Source: Faecalimonas sp.
GTDB lineage: Bacteria; Bacillota_A; Clostridia; Lachnospirales; Lachnospiraceae
Reading direction: 5' to 3'
DNA: 16,603 nt
Assembly: GCA_026169575.1 (NCBI GenBank)
Contig: JAPFCT010000087.1
Location: forward strand, 1-16,603
Part shown: piece after piece, positions 7,470 through 14,913 of the stretch
Position numbering within the stretch: position 1 is the first letter of the stretch
How the letters are laid out: each line of letters opens with the position of its first letter
The notes under the pieces: model-generated
Told to the model about the DNA's origin: nothing
The model's input: the letters and a program-made list of their open reading frames with translations, nothing else
Database searches by the model: none
Position numbers and translations under genes: made by a program

Positions 7470-8603
7470 ATGAAGAATTTGGTATTGAGTAATCGCAGTC
7501 AGAATCACACAACATTAGTCGACAATGATTTTATCGACTGTCATATGGTGAAAGCAAATGGAGAGTTTGTCAAAGTCTATCTGTTTCTGCTCAGACATCT
7601 GAATGCTCCTTCTGCCGTCCTTACCGTTTCTGCCATCGCAGACAGTCTGGACAATACAGAAAAGGACATTTTGCGCGCACTGAATTACTGGGAGAAAGAA
7701 GGACTGCTCTCCCTGCAGTACGATGAGAGCGACCATTCTCTCTGTGGCATCGAGTTCTGTCCGGTTCCATCCTGCAGGGAGGAAAGACCTTCCGGTATGA
7801 CTCCTGCTTATGAGGATCCGGAAGCATCCTTCCGTGTGGACCGAGTGGAGACATCTTTCTGCACTCCATCCCGCGATGATTGCAATGATAGGAAAGCTTC
7901 CAATACGACTCCGGTCTCTGACGCGCGCGGAGCGGTTCCGACTTCTATCAAGGCATTCCGCGACCGCAAGGAGTTCCAGCAGCTTCTGTTTGTCACAGAA
8001 CAATATATCGGAAGACCTCTGACCAGAACCGATATTGACACAATCTCTTATTTCTTCGATCAGCTCCATTTTTCTGCTGATCTGATCGAATATCTGATCG
8101 AATACTGTGTGGAGAACCAGCATACAAGCATGCATTATATTAAGAAAGTAGCTCTTGCATGGGCAGATGCCAATGTGACCACAGTGGACGAGGCCCGGGC
8201 AACTTCCAGCATCTACAACAAGAACTGCTACACCGTGCTCAACGCATTCGGAATCCGCGGACGCGGTCCTGCGGCTTCTGAGATTGCCTACATAAAGAAA
8301 TGGACAGAGCAGTACGGATTTACGCTGGACATTATCAAGGAAGCATGCGACCGGACGATGAGCAGTATCCATCAGCCAAGCTTTGACTATACCGATAAGA
8401 TTTTATCGAAATGGCTGACGCAGCATGTCCGTGTCTTTTCCGATATTGAGCGTGTCGATACTGCATTCCGCCAGGAGAAAGAGAATCGACGCAGAACCGC
8501 AGCGCCAAAGCCTGCCGCGAACATCAAGACAAAGTTTAATAACTTTAACGGTCGTTCCTATGACATTGACTCACTGGAAGAGCGTCTGTTAAAGACCCGA
8601 TAG
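7470..8603 (+). CDS. DnaD domain protein (replication initiation / primosome)
   Basis: DnaD-family proteins remodel DNA at the origin and help recruit the helicase-loader complex in Firmicutes. The 377-residue protein has an N-terminal region resembling a winged helix (about residues 20-85), a linker with no clear fold (100-160), two successive DnaD/DnaB-homology-2 domains (about 168-240 and 254-322) and a basic tail. The YxxxIxxxW-type motif is exact in the second domain (YTDKILSKW, 308-316) and close in the first (YIKKVALAW, 223-231). The end FNNFNGRSYD resembles the FNNF tail seen in clostridial DnaD proteins. A double C-terminal domain recalls Bacillus DnaB, so it may do the job of either protein. 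It begins 38 bases after a promoter that follows a DnaA-box array and lies 15 bases before the helicase-loader gene. Confidence 0.93.
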   Translation: MKNLVLSNRSQNHTTLVDNDFIDCHMVKANGEFVKVYLFLLRHLNAPSAVLTVSAIADSLDNTEKDILRALNYWEKEGLLSLQYDESDHSLCGIEFCPVPSCREERPSGMTPAYEDPEASFRVDRVETSFCTPSRDDCNDRKASNTTPVSDARGAVPTSIKAFRDRKEFQQLLFVTEQYIGRPLTRTDIDTISYFFDQLHFSADLIEYLIEYCVENQHTSMHYIKKVALAWADANVTTVDEARATSSIYNKNCYTVLNAFGIRGRGPAASEIAYIKKWTEQYGFTLDIIKEACDRTMSSIHQPSFDYTDKILSKWLTQHVRVFSDIERVDTAFRQEKENRRRTAAPKPAANIKTKFNNFNGRSYDIDSLEERLLKTR

Positions 8604-8618
8604 CAAAGGAGCAGCATT

Positions 8619-9641
8619 ATGGCATTAAAGAATTCCCAGTATGATACGATCATGCGGGAGTATGAGCAGAAACAACTGCATAGTCAGGATGTATTGCATG
8701 CGCACTATCAGCGTGTGTATCAGTGTATTCCTGAGATCCGTGCGCTTGAGAACCAGATTTCTCACCTTTCTGTCCAGAAAGCGCGCAATCTGTTAGAAGG
8801 CGACGAGACCGCCCTTTCTTCCTTAAAAGAAGAAATCGCACTGCTCCGTCAGAAGAAATCAGACCTTCTTGCATCCGGCGGATTCCCGGAAGATTATCTG
8901 GAACCGTCTTATGTGTGTGCAGACTGCAAAGATACCGGATATATCGGCAACCAGAAGTGCCACTGTTTTAAGAAAGCAACGATCGACCTCTTATATACGC
9001 AGTCCAATCTGAAAGAGATCCTTGCAAGAGAAAACTTCGATACGTTTTCCCTTGCCTATTATTCTGAAAATCACATAGATCCAAAGACCGGCCGCTCTTC
9101 GCTTTCGATCATGCAGGATGCACTTGCAGTCAGCAAAGAATTTGTCCGCACTTTCGGTCATGATTTCCGTAATCTGTTCTTATATGGAGATACCGGAGTC
9201 GGGAAAACTTTTCTTTCAAACTGTATCGCAAAGGAACTGATCGACAGCGCTTATTCCGTTATCTACTTTACAGCGTTTGAATTATTTGATATATTTGCTA
9301 AGAGCCGGTTTGATAAAGATACACTTGCAGATACGATGTATGGTTATATTTTCGACTGTGACCTGCTCATTATTGACGATCTGGGAACAGAACTGACGAA
9401 TTCATTCATCGCTTCCCAGTTGTTTTTGTGTCTGAATGAACGTCTTTTAAAGAAGCGCTCAACGATCATATCGACAAATCTTTCTTTGGAAGCGATCGTT
9501 GAAATTTATTCTGAAAGAATTTTTTCAAGAATTACAAGCAACTATACAATGTTAAGGCTAACCGGAGATGACATACGAATCAAAAAGAAACTTATGAATA
9601 TGGAGGAACAAACATGTTACATCGAGAAGAACGAAATTTAG
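8619..9641 (+). CDS. dnaC: DnaC/DnaI-type helicase loader ATPase
   Basis: This AAA+ ATPase loads the replicative helicase at the origin and at restarting forks. The 340-residue protein has a charged, coiled-coil-prone N-terminus (about 35-85) and a putative zinc cluster of cysteines at 100, 103, 114 and 116 (C-x2-C-x10-C-x-C), as in the DnaI N-terminal domain. Then come Walker A GDTGVGKT (190-197), Walker B LLIIDD (249-254), a sensor-1-like STNLS (285-289) and the SERIFSRI segment with a likely arginine finger. The ATG at 8619 has AAAGGAG seven bases upstream. It follows dnaD by 15 bases and overlaps prs by 28 bases. The symbol follows common clostridial usage; dnaI is the Bacillus name for the same role. 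Confidence 0.94.
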   Translation: MALKNSQYDTIMREYEQKQLHSQDVLHAHYQRVYQCIPEIRALENQISHLSVQKARNLLEGDETALSSLKEEIALLRQKKSDLLASGGFPEDYLEPSYVCADCKDTGYIGNQKCHCFKKATIDLLYTQSNLKEILARENFDTFSLAYYSENHIDPKTGRSSLSIMQDALAVSKEFVRTFGHDFRNLFLYGDTGVGKTFLSNCIAKELIDSAYSVIYFTAFELFDIFAKSRFDKDTLADTMYGYIFDCDLLIIDDLGTELTNSFIASQLFLCLNERLLKKRSTIISTNLSLEAIVEIYSERIFSRITSNYTMLRLTGDDIRIKKKLMNMEEQTCYIEKNEI

Positions 9642-10798
9642 AAAACATCCCTGTAGGATCACTTGGGATCATCGCAGTGGATGGATGTCAGGAGCTTGGA
9701 AACAAGGTAAATGATTATCTTGTAAAATGGCGTAAAGAAAGCTCCCACGAACACAAAAATGACGTAGTGTTCACAGGTTATGAGAAAGACAACTATTTGA
9801 TCGACGCCAAAGTGCCTCGTTTTGGTTCAGGAGAAGCAAAAGGAGTCATCAATGAGTCTGTACGTGGTAAAGACTTATATCTGATGGTAGATGTCTGCAA
9901 TTACAGCCTGACTTACTCCTTGAGCGGTCATGTAAATCACATGTCACCGGACGATCATTTCCAGAACTTAAAGCGTGTCATCGCTGCTGTCGGAGGAAAA
10001 GCCCGCAGATTAAATGTCATCATGCCGTTCTTATACGAAAGCCGTCAGCATAAGAGAAGCTCCCGCGAGTCTCTGGACTGTGCGCTTGCTCTTCAGGAAC
10101 TTGTAAGCATGGGTGTTGACAACATCATCACATTTGATGCACACGATCCGCGTGTACAGAATGCGATCCCGCTCAGCGGATTTGAGACTGTGCGCCCTAC
10201 TTATCAGTTTATAAAAGGTCTTCTCCGCACTGTGCCGGATCTGATCATCGACAGCGACCACATGATGGCGATCAGCCCGGACGAAGGTGGTACAAGCCGT
10301 GCCGTATATCTTGCCAACGTACTTGGTCTCGATATGGGTATGTTCTACAAACGCCGTGACTATACACAGATCGTAGACGGACGTAACCCGATCGTCGCAC
10401 ATGAGTTCCTCGGTTCTTCCGTAGAAGGAAAAGACGTGATCACCATCGACGATATGATCTCTTCCGGCGACAGTATCATCGACGTTGCAACAGAATTAAA
10501 GAGAAGAAAAGCAAAAAGAATCTTTGCTGCCGCTACTTTCGGTCTGTTTACAAATGGTCTTGATAAGTTTGACAAAGCTTACGAGGAAGGTATCATCCAC
10601 GGCATCCTGACAACAAACCTGATCTACCAGACACCGGAATTGCTGAGCAGACCTTACTACATCAACTGTGACCTCAGCAAATATATCGCTCTGCTGATCG
10701 ATACGCTGAACCACGACGGTTCTATCAGCAGCATCCTCAGCCCGAACGAGCGTATCCAGCATGTTGTTCAGAAATACAAAAACGGAGAACCGATTTAA
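9614..10798 (+). CDS. prs: Ribose-phosphate pyrophosphokinase (PRPP synthase), long divergent form
   Basis: This enzyme makes PRPP from ribose-5-phosphate and ATP for purine, pyrimidine, histidine, tryptophan and NAD synthesis. The 394-residue protein is about 75 residues longer than the usual form. Recognisable elements are KRRD (246-249, the catalytic flexible-loop region), GKDVITIDDMISSGDS (272-287, matching the PRPP loop usually written VDDMIDTGGT) and RDY/DGRNP between them. Other landmarks are altered: the usual DLHA region reads FDAHDPRVQNAI (174-185) and the PYARQDR region reads IMPFLYESRQHKR (136-148). ATG at 9614 has GGAGG seven bases upstream and lies 28 bases inside the end of dnaC, so expression is coupled to the helicase loader. 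A distinct phosphoribosyltransferase-like role is possible but less likely. Confidence 0.88.
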   Translation: MLHREERNLENIPVGSLGIIAVDGCQELGNKVNDYLVKWRKESSHEHKNDVVFTGYEKDNYLIDAKVPRFGSGEAKGVINESVRGKDLYLMVDVCNYSLTYSLSGHVNHMSPDDHFQNLKRVIAAVGGKARRLNVIMPFLYESRQHKRSSRESLDCALALQELVSMGVDNIITFDAHDPRVQNAIPLSGFETVRPTYQFIKGLLRTVPDLIIDSDHMMAISPDEGGTSRAVYLANVLGLDMGMFYKRRDYTQIVDGRNPIVAHEFLGSSVEGKDVITIDDMISSGDSIIDVATELKRRKAKRIFAAATFGLFTNGLDKFDKAYEEGIIHGILTTNLIYQTPELLSRPYYINCDLSKYIALLIDTLNHDGSISSILSPNERIQHVVQKYKNGEPI

Positions 10799-10850
10799 GG
10801 ATCTACATTTCTGAAGGATTCTCCTGTTTCATAAAATTTTTTATTTCATA

Positions 10851-10913
10851 AAGAAGAACCCGGACAGAAGCTGTATCGAATAACGATACAGACATTCTGT
10901 CCGGGTTCTTCTT
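10851..10913 (+). terminator. Very long hairpin terminator after prs
   Basis: A perfect 19-base inverted repeat (10851-10869 with 10895-10913) is extended inward by an 8-base stem CTGTATCG/CGATACAG (10871-10878 with 10884-10891) and an AATAA loop. The arms begin with AAGAAG and end in CTTCTT, with TTTT at 10911-10915. It lies 52 bases after the prs stop, where the convergent minus-strand operon also ends, and may serve both directions, though the minus side has a weaker T tail. Confidence 0.93.
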
Positions 10914-10962
10914 TTCGCACGCTTTCTCAAACTTAAAAGAAAACAAGTTGCCTCATTCTACT

Positions 10963-11000
10963 GTCTCATTCATATTTTGCATCATGGCACAGAATGAGAC
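10963..11000. repeat. Inverted repeat downstream of the YhaN-like gene
   Basis: GTCTCATTC (10963-10971) and GAATGAGAC (10992-11000) form a perfect 9-base inverted repeat around a 20-base spacer. A further direct copy of CTCATTC lies 13 bases before it (10952-10958). No T run follows on either strand, so it may be an RNA-stabilising hairpin or a binding site rather than a terminator. It lies 12 bases beyond the stop of the minus-strand gene. Confidence 0.55.
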
Positions 11001-11011
11001 AATCCATAAAA

Positions 11012-12712
11012 TCAATTCATATGATATGGGATCCCAAGTCTTTTCAGCATCTCCATCTCTCGTTTCTGGCAAGTAAATAAAATGATCTGCCGTCTGTTCT
11101 CTGCCAGCCAGCGCAGTGTGTTTTCCAGTCTTGTATCATCATAATAGGCAAATGTTTCATCCAGGATCACCGGAAATTCTTCTTCGTACATCAGCTCCGC
11201 CGATGCCATACGCAGCGCAAAATAAATCTGCTCCATCGTTCCTCTGCTGACCTGCTCCATTGAAATTTTCCTTGCGCCCTCCAGTAAATAGATCTTTGTA
11301 TTTTCATCAATAAAAATACGCTCATACTTCCCATCCGTGACTGCACGCAGGATAGATGACGCCGTCTCATTCAGGCTCGTCCCAAATTCTTTCCGCACAT
11401 CTGCAGAAAGTGTACGGATTGTCTCTTCTGCCAGCTGGATCGCTCTTGCTTTTTCGTCCAGTGCAATATATTCCTCCCCTACCTCCATGAGTTCTTCTGC
11501 CTCTTCGCAGAGGTTTTCATACTGCATCTGTTTTTCAGCAATCTCCTCCCGGAGCAATTCTCTTCTGACGAGCATCCTTCTGACCAGTTCTCTCTGGCTC
11601 TCCAGCTTTTCATGGATGATACCCTCTCTTTCATGATCAGCTCTGTTTTCCTGACATCCAGAGGTTTCTGACTGCTCCATGCTTTCATCTTCTCCCAGAT
11701 TTTTCCGGATATTCTCTGCTGCCTGACAGAATTTCCGGACAAACCGCCATAAACATAGCGCTTCCAGAATGACTGCCGCCGTCAGCGCGATCCACTTCAG
11801 ATTTCCTTTCAAGAACAAAGTCAGAAGCAGGAACACCATCAGACCGAAAACCGGAAGTAATTTTCCTTTCACCTCGCTCCATGCCGTTTCCCAGATCTGT
11901 ATCCTTCTTTCTCCATCTTTTCCTTCTATCCGGTTCTCTTTTGACACGCGCTGCGCTGCTTGTCCTCTGGGCGTTGCTTGTCTCCTGAGCGCTGCTTCTC
12001 TTCTGAGCGCTTCTTCCGCAAACCTGCCCTGCTCAACCTTCTTCTCAAGCCCTTTTTCTTCTTCCTGCCTCCGCTCGATTTCTTCGCTGATATACGCCGC
12101 CTGTTGCTCAATCTTCTCCCGCTTTTCCTGCTTCTTCTGACGGATCTCTTTCTGACGGTTTTCCACCGTCCTGCGGCGCTCCTTTAAAATCACAAGCGCC
12201 CGCTCTACATCCATCTCACTGTTGCCGGAATCATAATAATTTGCCGCATAGTTCCGCAGTTCTGCACCAAGCTCTGCGCTTGTCTCCGCTTTTGTCTGAC
12301 CGATCGAGATTGTGTTTTCAAAGGCAGCCTCAGACATTCCGTCCAACAGCATATCCATGTCTCCCTGCTCCACCGACAGTATCTCTCCATCCGTCTGGCA
12401 TACAAGGTCTGCATGTTTCCCGTAACGGTCAAACCTGCGGCTGATCACAAATCTTCTTTCTCCGGACTCAAAAGTCATCTCCCCCGCATAGTAAGACGGC
12501 TGGTCCCACGGCTCATATTTGGTAAACAGATCATTTTTTGCCGCCCTTCCACGGCCCTTTGTCAGTCCAAACAGCATACTTCTGATAAAAGCATGCAGCG
12601 TACTTTTTCCGAACTCATTTTCTCCATAAAAAACGTGAAATCCCTCTTCCAGTCCGATTTTCGTGTCCGAAAATTTTCCAAAACTCTTCAGATATAATTC
12701 CCTGATGATCAC
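11012..12712 (-). CDS. YhaN/SbcC-like SMC-type ATPase with two membrane segments
   Basis: This is an ABC/SMC-type ATPase, the partner of the YhaO/SbcD-type nuclease before it. The 566-residue protein has Walker A GENEFGKST (30-38), a Q-loop-like SIGQTKA (136-142), an arginine- and glutamate-rich coiled coil (about 168-260), two hydrophobic segments (about 285-301 and 306-322), a second coiled coil (about 365-445), the signature VSRGTMEQ (488-495) and Walker B FPVILDE (513-519). This order matches YhaN and SbcC but is far shorter than Bacillus YhaN. I start at the GTG at 12712: GGAGGAG lies eight bases upstream and the next residues IIRELYLKSFGKF match the family's N-terminus. The frame is open to 12760, but that would overlap the nuclease gene. 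The stop and start share one base (TAGTG). Likely membrane-anchored DNA-end processing; the target is unknown. Confidence 0.9.
   Translation of the reverse strand: MIIRELYLKSFGKFSDTKIGLEEGFHVFYGENEFGKSTLHAFIRSMLFGLTKGRGRAAKNDLFTKYEPWDQPSYYAGEMTFESGERRFVISRRFDRYGKHADLVCQTDGEILSVEQGDMDMLLDGMSEAAFENTISIGQTKAETSAELGAELRNYAANYYDSGNSEMDVERALVILKERRRTVENRQKEIRQKKQEKREKIEQQAAYISEEIERRQEEEKGLEKKVEQGRFAEEALRREAALRRQATPRGQAAQRVSKENRIEGKDGERRIQIWETAWSEVKGKLLPVFGLMVFLLLTLFLKGNLKWIALTAAVILEALCLWRFVRKFCQAAENIRKNLGEDESMEQSETSGCQENRADHEREGIIHEKLESQRELVRRMLVRRELLREEIAEKQMQYENLCEEAEELMEVGEEYIALDEKARAIQLAEETIRTLSADVRKEFGTSLNETASSILRAVTDGKYERIFIDENTKIYLLEGARKISMEQVSRGTMEQIYFALRMASAELMYEEEFPVILDETFAYYDDTRLENTLRWLAENRRQIILFTCQKREMEMLKRLGIPYHMN
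11953..12019 (-). repeat. 18-base tandem repeat inside the YhaN-like gene
   Basis: Three imperfect 18-base units (11953-11970, 11971-11988, 11989-12006) and part of a fourth encode the hexapeptides ALRREA, ALRRQA and TPRGQA in the coiled coil (residues 235-252). In-frame copy changes would lengthen or shorten the coil by six residues. Confidence 0.7.
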
Positions 12713-13773
12713 TAGCTTCTCTCCTCCATCGCCGCAAGAATCGCACTGACTCCTTCGCACATTGCCTGATATTCCATGCTCCCCGGCTCACTTTCCGCAA
12801 ATTGTCCGATCAGTCTTCCGAGCAGATTGTCCTTATTTTTCTCACGGAGCTGTTCATAGTCATATGCCGGAACTGTGCAGTCAAGAACTTCCACAAGATT
12901 CCCATGACTGTCAAGATCTTCCAGATCATAAACAATCTCCGGATCCCGCTGCCCTTCCAGAATGATTTTATATAAATTTTCTGTACCATGTGCTTCTATC
13001 TCTTCCCGGATCTTCGCCCGGAGCGCCCCGTGCGTCATGCCAGCATCTACTTTCAGCTCCAGATGCACATACTGCCTTTTTGCAAATGGGACAAAACGGA
13101 TCTGCGTCCCTCTCTCCGTGATCTCTCCGAGAAGAAACCCGTGCCTCCCCGTTTCATTCTGATCGAGCGGCTCAAGAGAGCCTGAAAATGCCGCATAGTC
13201 TTTCAGCACCATCTGCGGCTTGTGGATATGTCCCAGCGCGATATAATCATAGCCAAGCGCCTTTAATTTTGCTTTTTTGATCGGAATATGCGTCTCATCG
13301 CCTCCATGTGCCAGAAGAATTTCATATTTCATCTCCCGCGGAGCATATGCCTCGTCATACCGCGCTTCCCTGATTTCCCGCCTGTCATAGCTGAATCCAT
13401 ATACCGCAAGTTCCAGTTCCCCGATCACTGCCCGGTCCAGTGTACTTCCAAACAGCGGATAGACATTTTCACTCCACGCTATCTGCAGATAACGCGAGTC
13501 CTTCCGGATATAGTCATGATTTCCTGCGATCAGGACAACCTTCGTCCGGGACAACCTTCCAAAATGATAATTGATCTCCTTTAATTCTCTCAGCAGCGGC
13601 TGTCTGTGGAATAAATCCCCGGCAATCAAAAGCAGGTCGATCTGCTTCTCCTCACAGAGATCGATCACATCATAAAAACGTTCCCAGATTTCCTTCTCCC
13701 GCTGTCCATTGTCACGGCTTCCTGCCTCCGGGGATGCTCCCAGGTGGATATCTGCTATCTGTATAAAATTCAT
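12712..13773 (-). CDS. YhaO/SbcD-type metallophosphoesterase (DNA repair exonuclease)
   Basis: This is a two-metal nuclease of the SbcD/Mre11/YhaO family, expected to cut DNA ends or hairpins with its ATPase partner. The 353-residue protein shows all five phosphoesterase blocks: DIHLG (8-12), GDLFH (52-56), GNHDY (84-88), AHGGDE (155-160) and GHIHKPQ (181-187), followed by GSLEPLDQNETGRHG (198-212), a stretch resembling the end of the YhaO catalytic domain. The C-terminal 130 residues form a less conserved capping region. ATG at 13773 lies three bases after the kinase stop, and the ribosome site AAGGAG is inside the end of the kinase gene, so it is translated with the sensor genes. The last codons carry the ribosome site of the ATPase gene. 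Confidence 0.94.
   Translation of the reverse strand: MNFIQIADIHLGASPEAGSRDNGQREKEIWERFYDVIDLCEEKQIDLLLIAGDLFHRQPLLRELKEINYHFGRLSRTKVVLIAGNHDYIRKDSRYLQIAWSENVYPLFGSTLDRAVIGELELAVYGFSYDRREIREARYDEAYAPREMKYEILLAHGGDETHIPIKKAKLKALGYDYIALGHIHKPQMVLKDYAAFSGSLEPLDQNETGRHGFLLGEITERGTQIRFVPFAKRQYVHLELKVDAGMTHGALRAKIREEIEAHGTENLYKIILEGQRDPEIVYDLEDLDSHGNLVEVLDCTVPAYDYEQLREKNKDNLLGRLIGQFAESEPGSMEYQAMCEGVSAILAAMEERS
12721..12727 (-). promoter_or_regulatory. Ribosome binding site that fixes the GTG start of the YhaN-like gene
   Basis: GGAGGAG on the minus strand, inside the last codons of the YhaO-like gene and eight bases before the GTG at 12712. It decides in favour of GTG over longer upstream readings. 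Confidence 0.85.
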
Positions 13774-13776
13774 AAA

Positions 13777-14913
13777 CTACTCTCCTTCATTCATCGCCGG
13801 AAGTGTCACGATAAAGCGAGTCTCCCTTCCGTCACTCTCAGCCCGGATCGTCCCGTGGTGCAGTTCTACAATCTCCTTTGCGATCGCAAGTCCGAGCCCT
13901 GCCCCTCCGGTCTTGCTGGAACGTGACCCGTCTACCCGGTAAAACTTTTCAAAAATGGCACTTAATTCTTCTTCCGGAATCGGATTTCCCTCATTTGCCA
14001 CAACAATCTCGATTTCTCCATGCAGCTCTCTTGCCTGAATCCGTATCGCAGTCCCCTCATCGCAGTATGCGATTGCATTGCGGAGAAGGTTGTCAAATAC
14101 CCGCGCAAGCTTATCCGCATCTCCATAGATCATCAGCGTATCATCAATCTGTACGTCACATCTCAGATTCTTCTCCTTCAAAACCGCATACAACTCATCT
14201 GCAATCTGCTCAAGCATCATGGACAGATCCAGGTCACTCGGTTCCAGAACAATATCCTGCAAGTTAAACTTTGTAATCTCAAAAAACTCATTGATCAGTT
14301 CCCCGAGACGGATCGCCTTTTCCAGAGAAATGTGCGTATACTTTCTCCGCTCTTCCTCCGGCATATCTGGTTTTGTCGCCAGAATGCTCAGATAGGCAAC
14401 GATAGAAGTCAGCGGCGTCTTCAGATCATGGGCAAGAAAGACTACCAGATCATTTTTCTTCTTTTCACTCTCGATCGCCTCCAGTTCCTGCCTCCGGATC
14501 GTCATTTTGATTTCATTTAAGCTGTCCTCCAGCGGACGGAAAGCAGGTTTAAACCGCACCGGTTCATTGAAATCAGATAAAATATTCTCAATTCCTTCAT
14601 TGATCTCCTTCAAATACTGTGTGATCCGGCTCAGCACGAGATAAAAAAAGAAGAAAAACAGTAAAAGAAAGCCCGCGCCCATAAAATATACTTTGTTATT
14701 TCCGATCACATCCCAGTAAATGTCGATCGCCTGCTGCTCGGGCATATGAAACTGCATCAGAAAATGTACAAACCAGTCCGCAAATCTGTGATTATAAATG
14801 CCGTCGATCACAAGATTTTTAAAAATGTAACCGACAAGCGCGGTAAACAGCACGACAAGCATTGTCTGAAGCAGAATATTGATCTTTAATCTTGTATAAT
14901 TCTTACTCTTCAA
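13777..14913 (-). CDS. VanS-like sensor histidine kinase
   Basis: This membrane sensor kinase should phosphorylate the response regulator encoded just upstream. The 378-residue protein has membrane segments at about residues 12-33 and 76-95, a short outside loop of about 42 residues, then a cytoplasmic linker. The H-box FLAHDLKTPLTSIVAYL (His162) is very like that of VanS-type kinases. N-box LLRNAIAYC (Asn279), G1 NEGNPIP (307-313), F-box FEKFYR (321-326) and G2 GGAGLGLAI (336-344) are all present. The start is TTG at 14913, with AGGG seven bases upstream, overlapping the regulator gene by 11 bases. No vanH, vanA or vanX homologue is in the window, so vancomycin resistance should not be inferred. 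The signal is unknown; an envelope or cell-wall cue is likely. Confidence 0.93.
   Translation of the reverse strand: MKSKNYTRLKINILLQTMLVVLFTALVGYIFKNLVIDGIYNHRFADWFVHFLMQFHMPEQQAIDIYWDVIGNNKVYFMGAGFLLLFFFFFYLVLSRITQYLKEINEGIENILSDFNEPVRFKPAFRPLEDSLNEIKMTIRRQELEAIESEKKKNDLVVFLAHDLKTPLTSIVAYLSILATKPDMPEEERRKYTHISLEKAIRLGELINEFFEITKFNLQDIVLEPSDLDLSMMLEQIADELYAVLKEKNLRCDVQIDDTLMIYGDADKLARVFDNLLRNAIAYCDEGTAIRIQARELHGEIEIVVANEGNPIPEEELSAIFEKFYRVDGSRSSKTGGAGLGLAIAKEIVELHHGTIRAESDGRETRFIVTLPAMNEGE

Noticed and set aside
7515..8372. 285-codon minus-strand frame inside the DnaD gene
   Set aside because: Antisense shadow; the plus-strand frame has two DnaD domains with their motifs.
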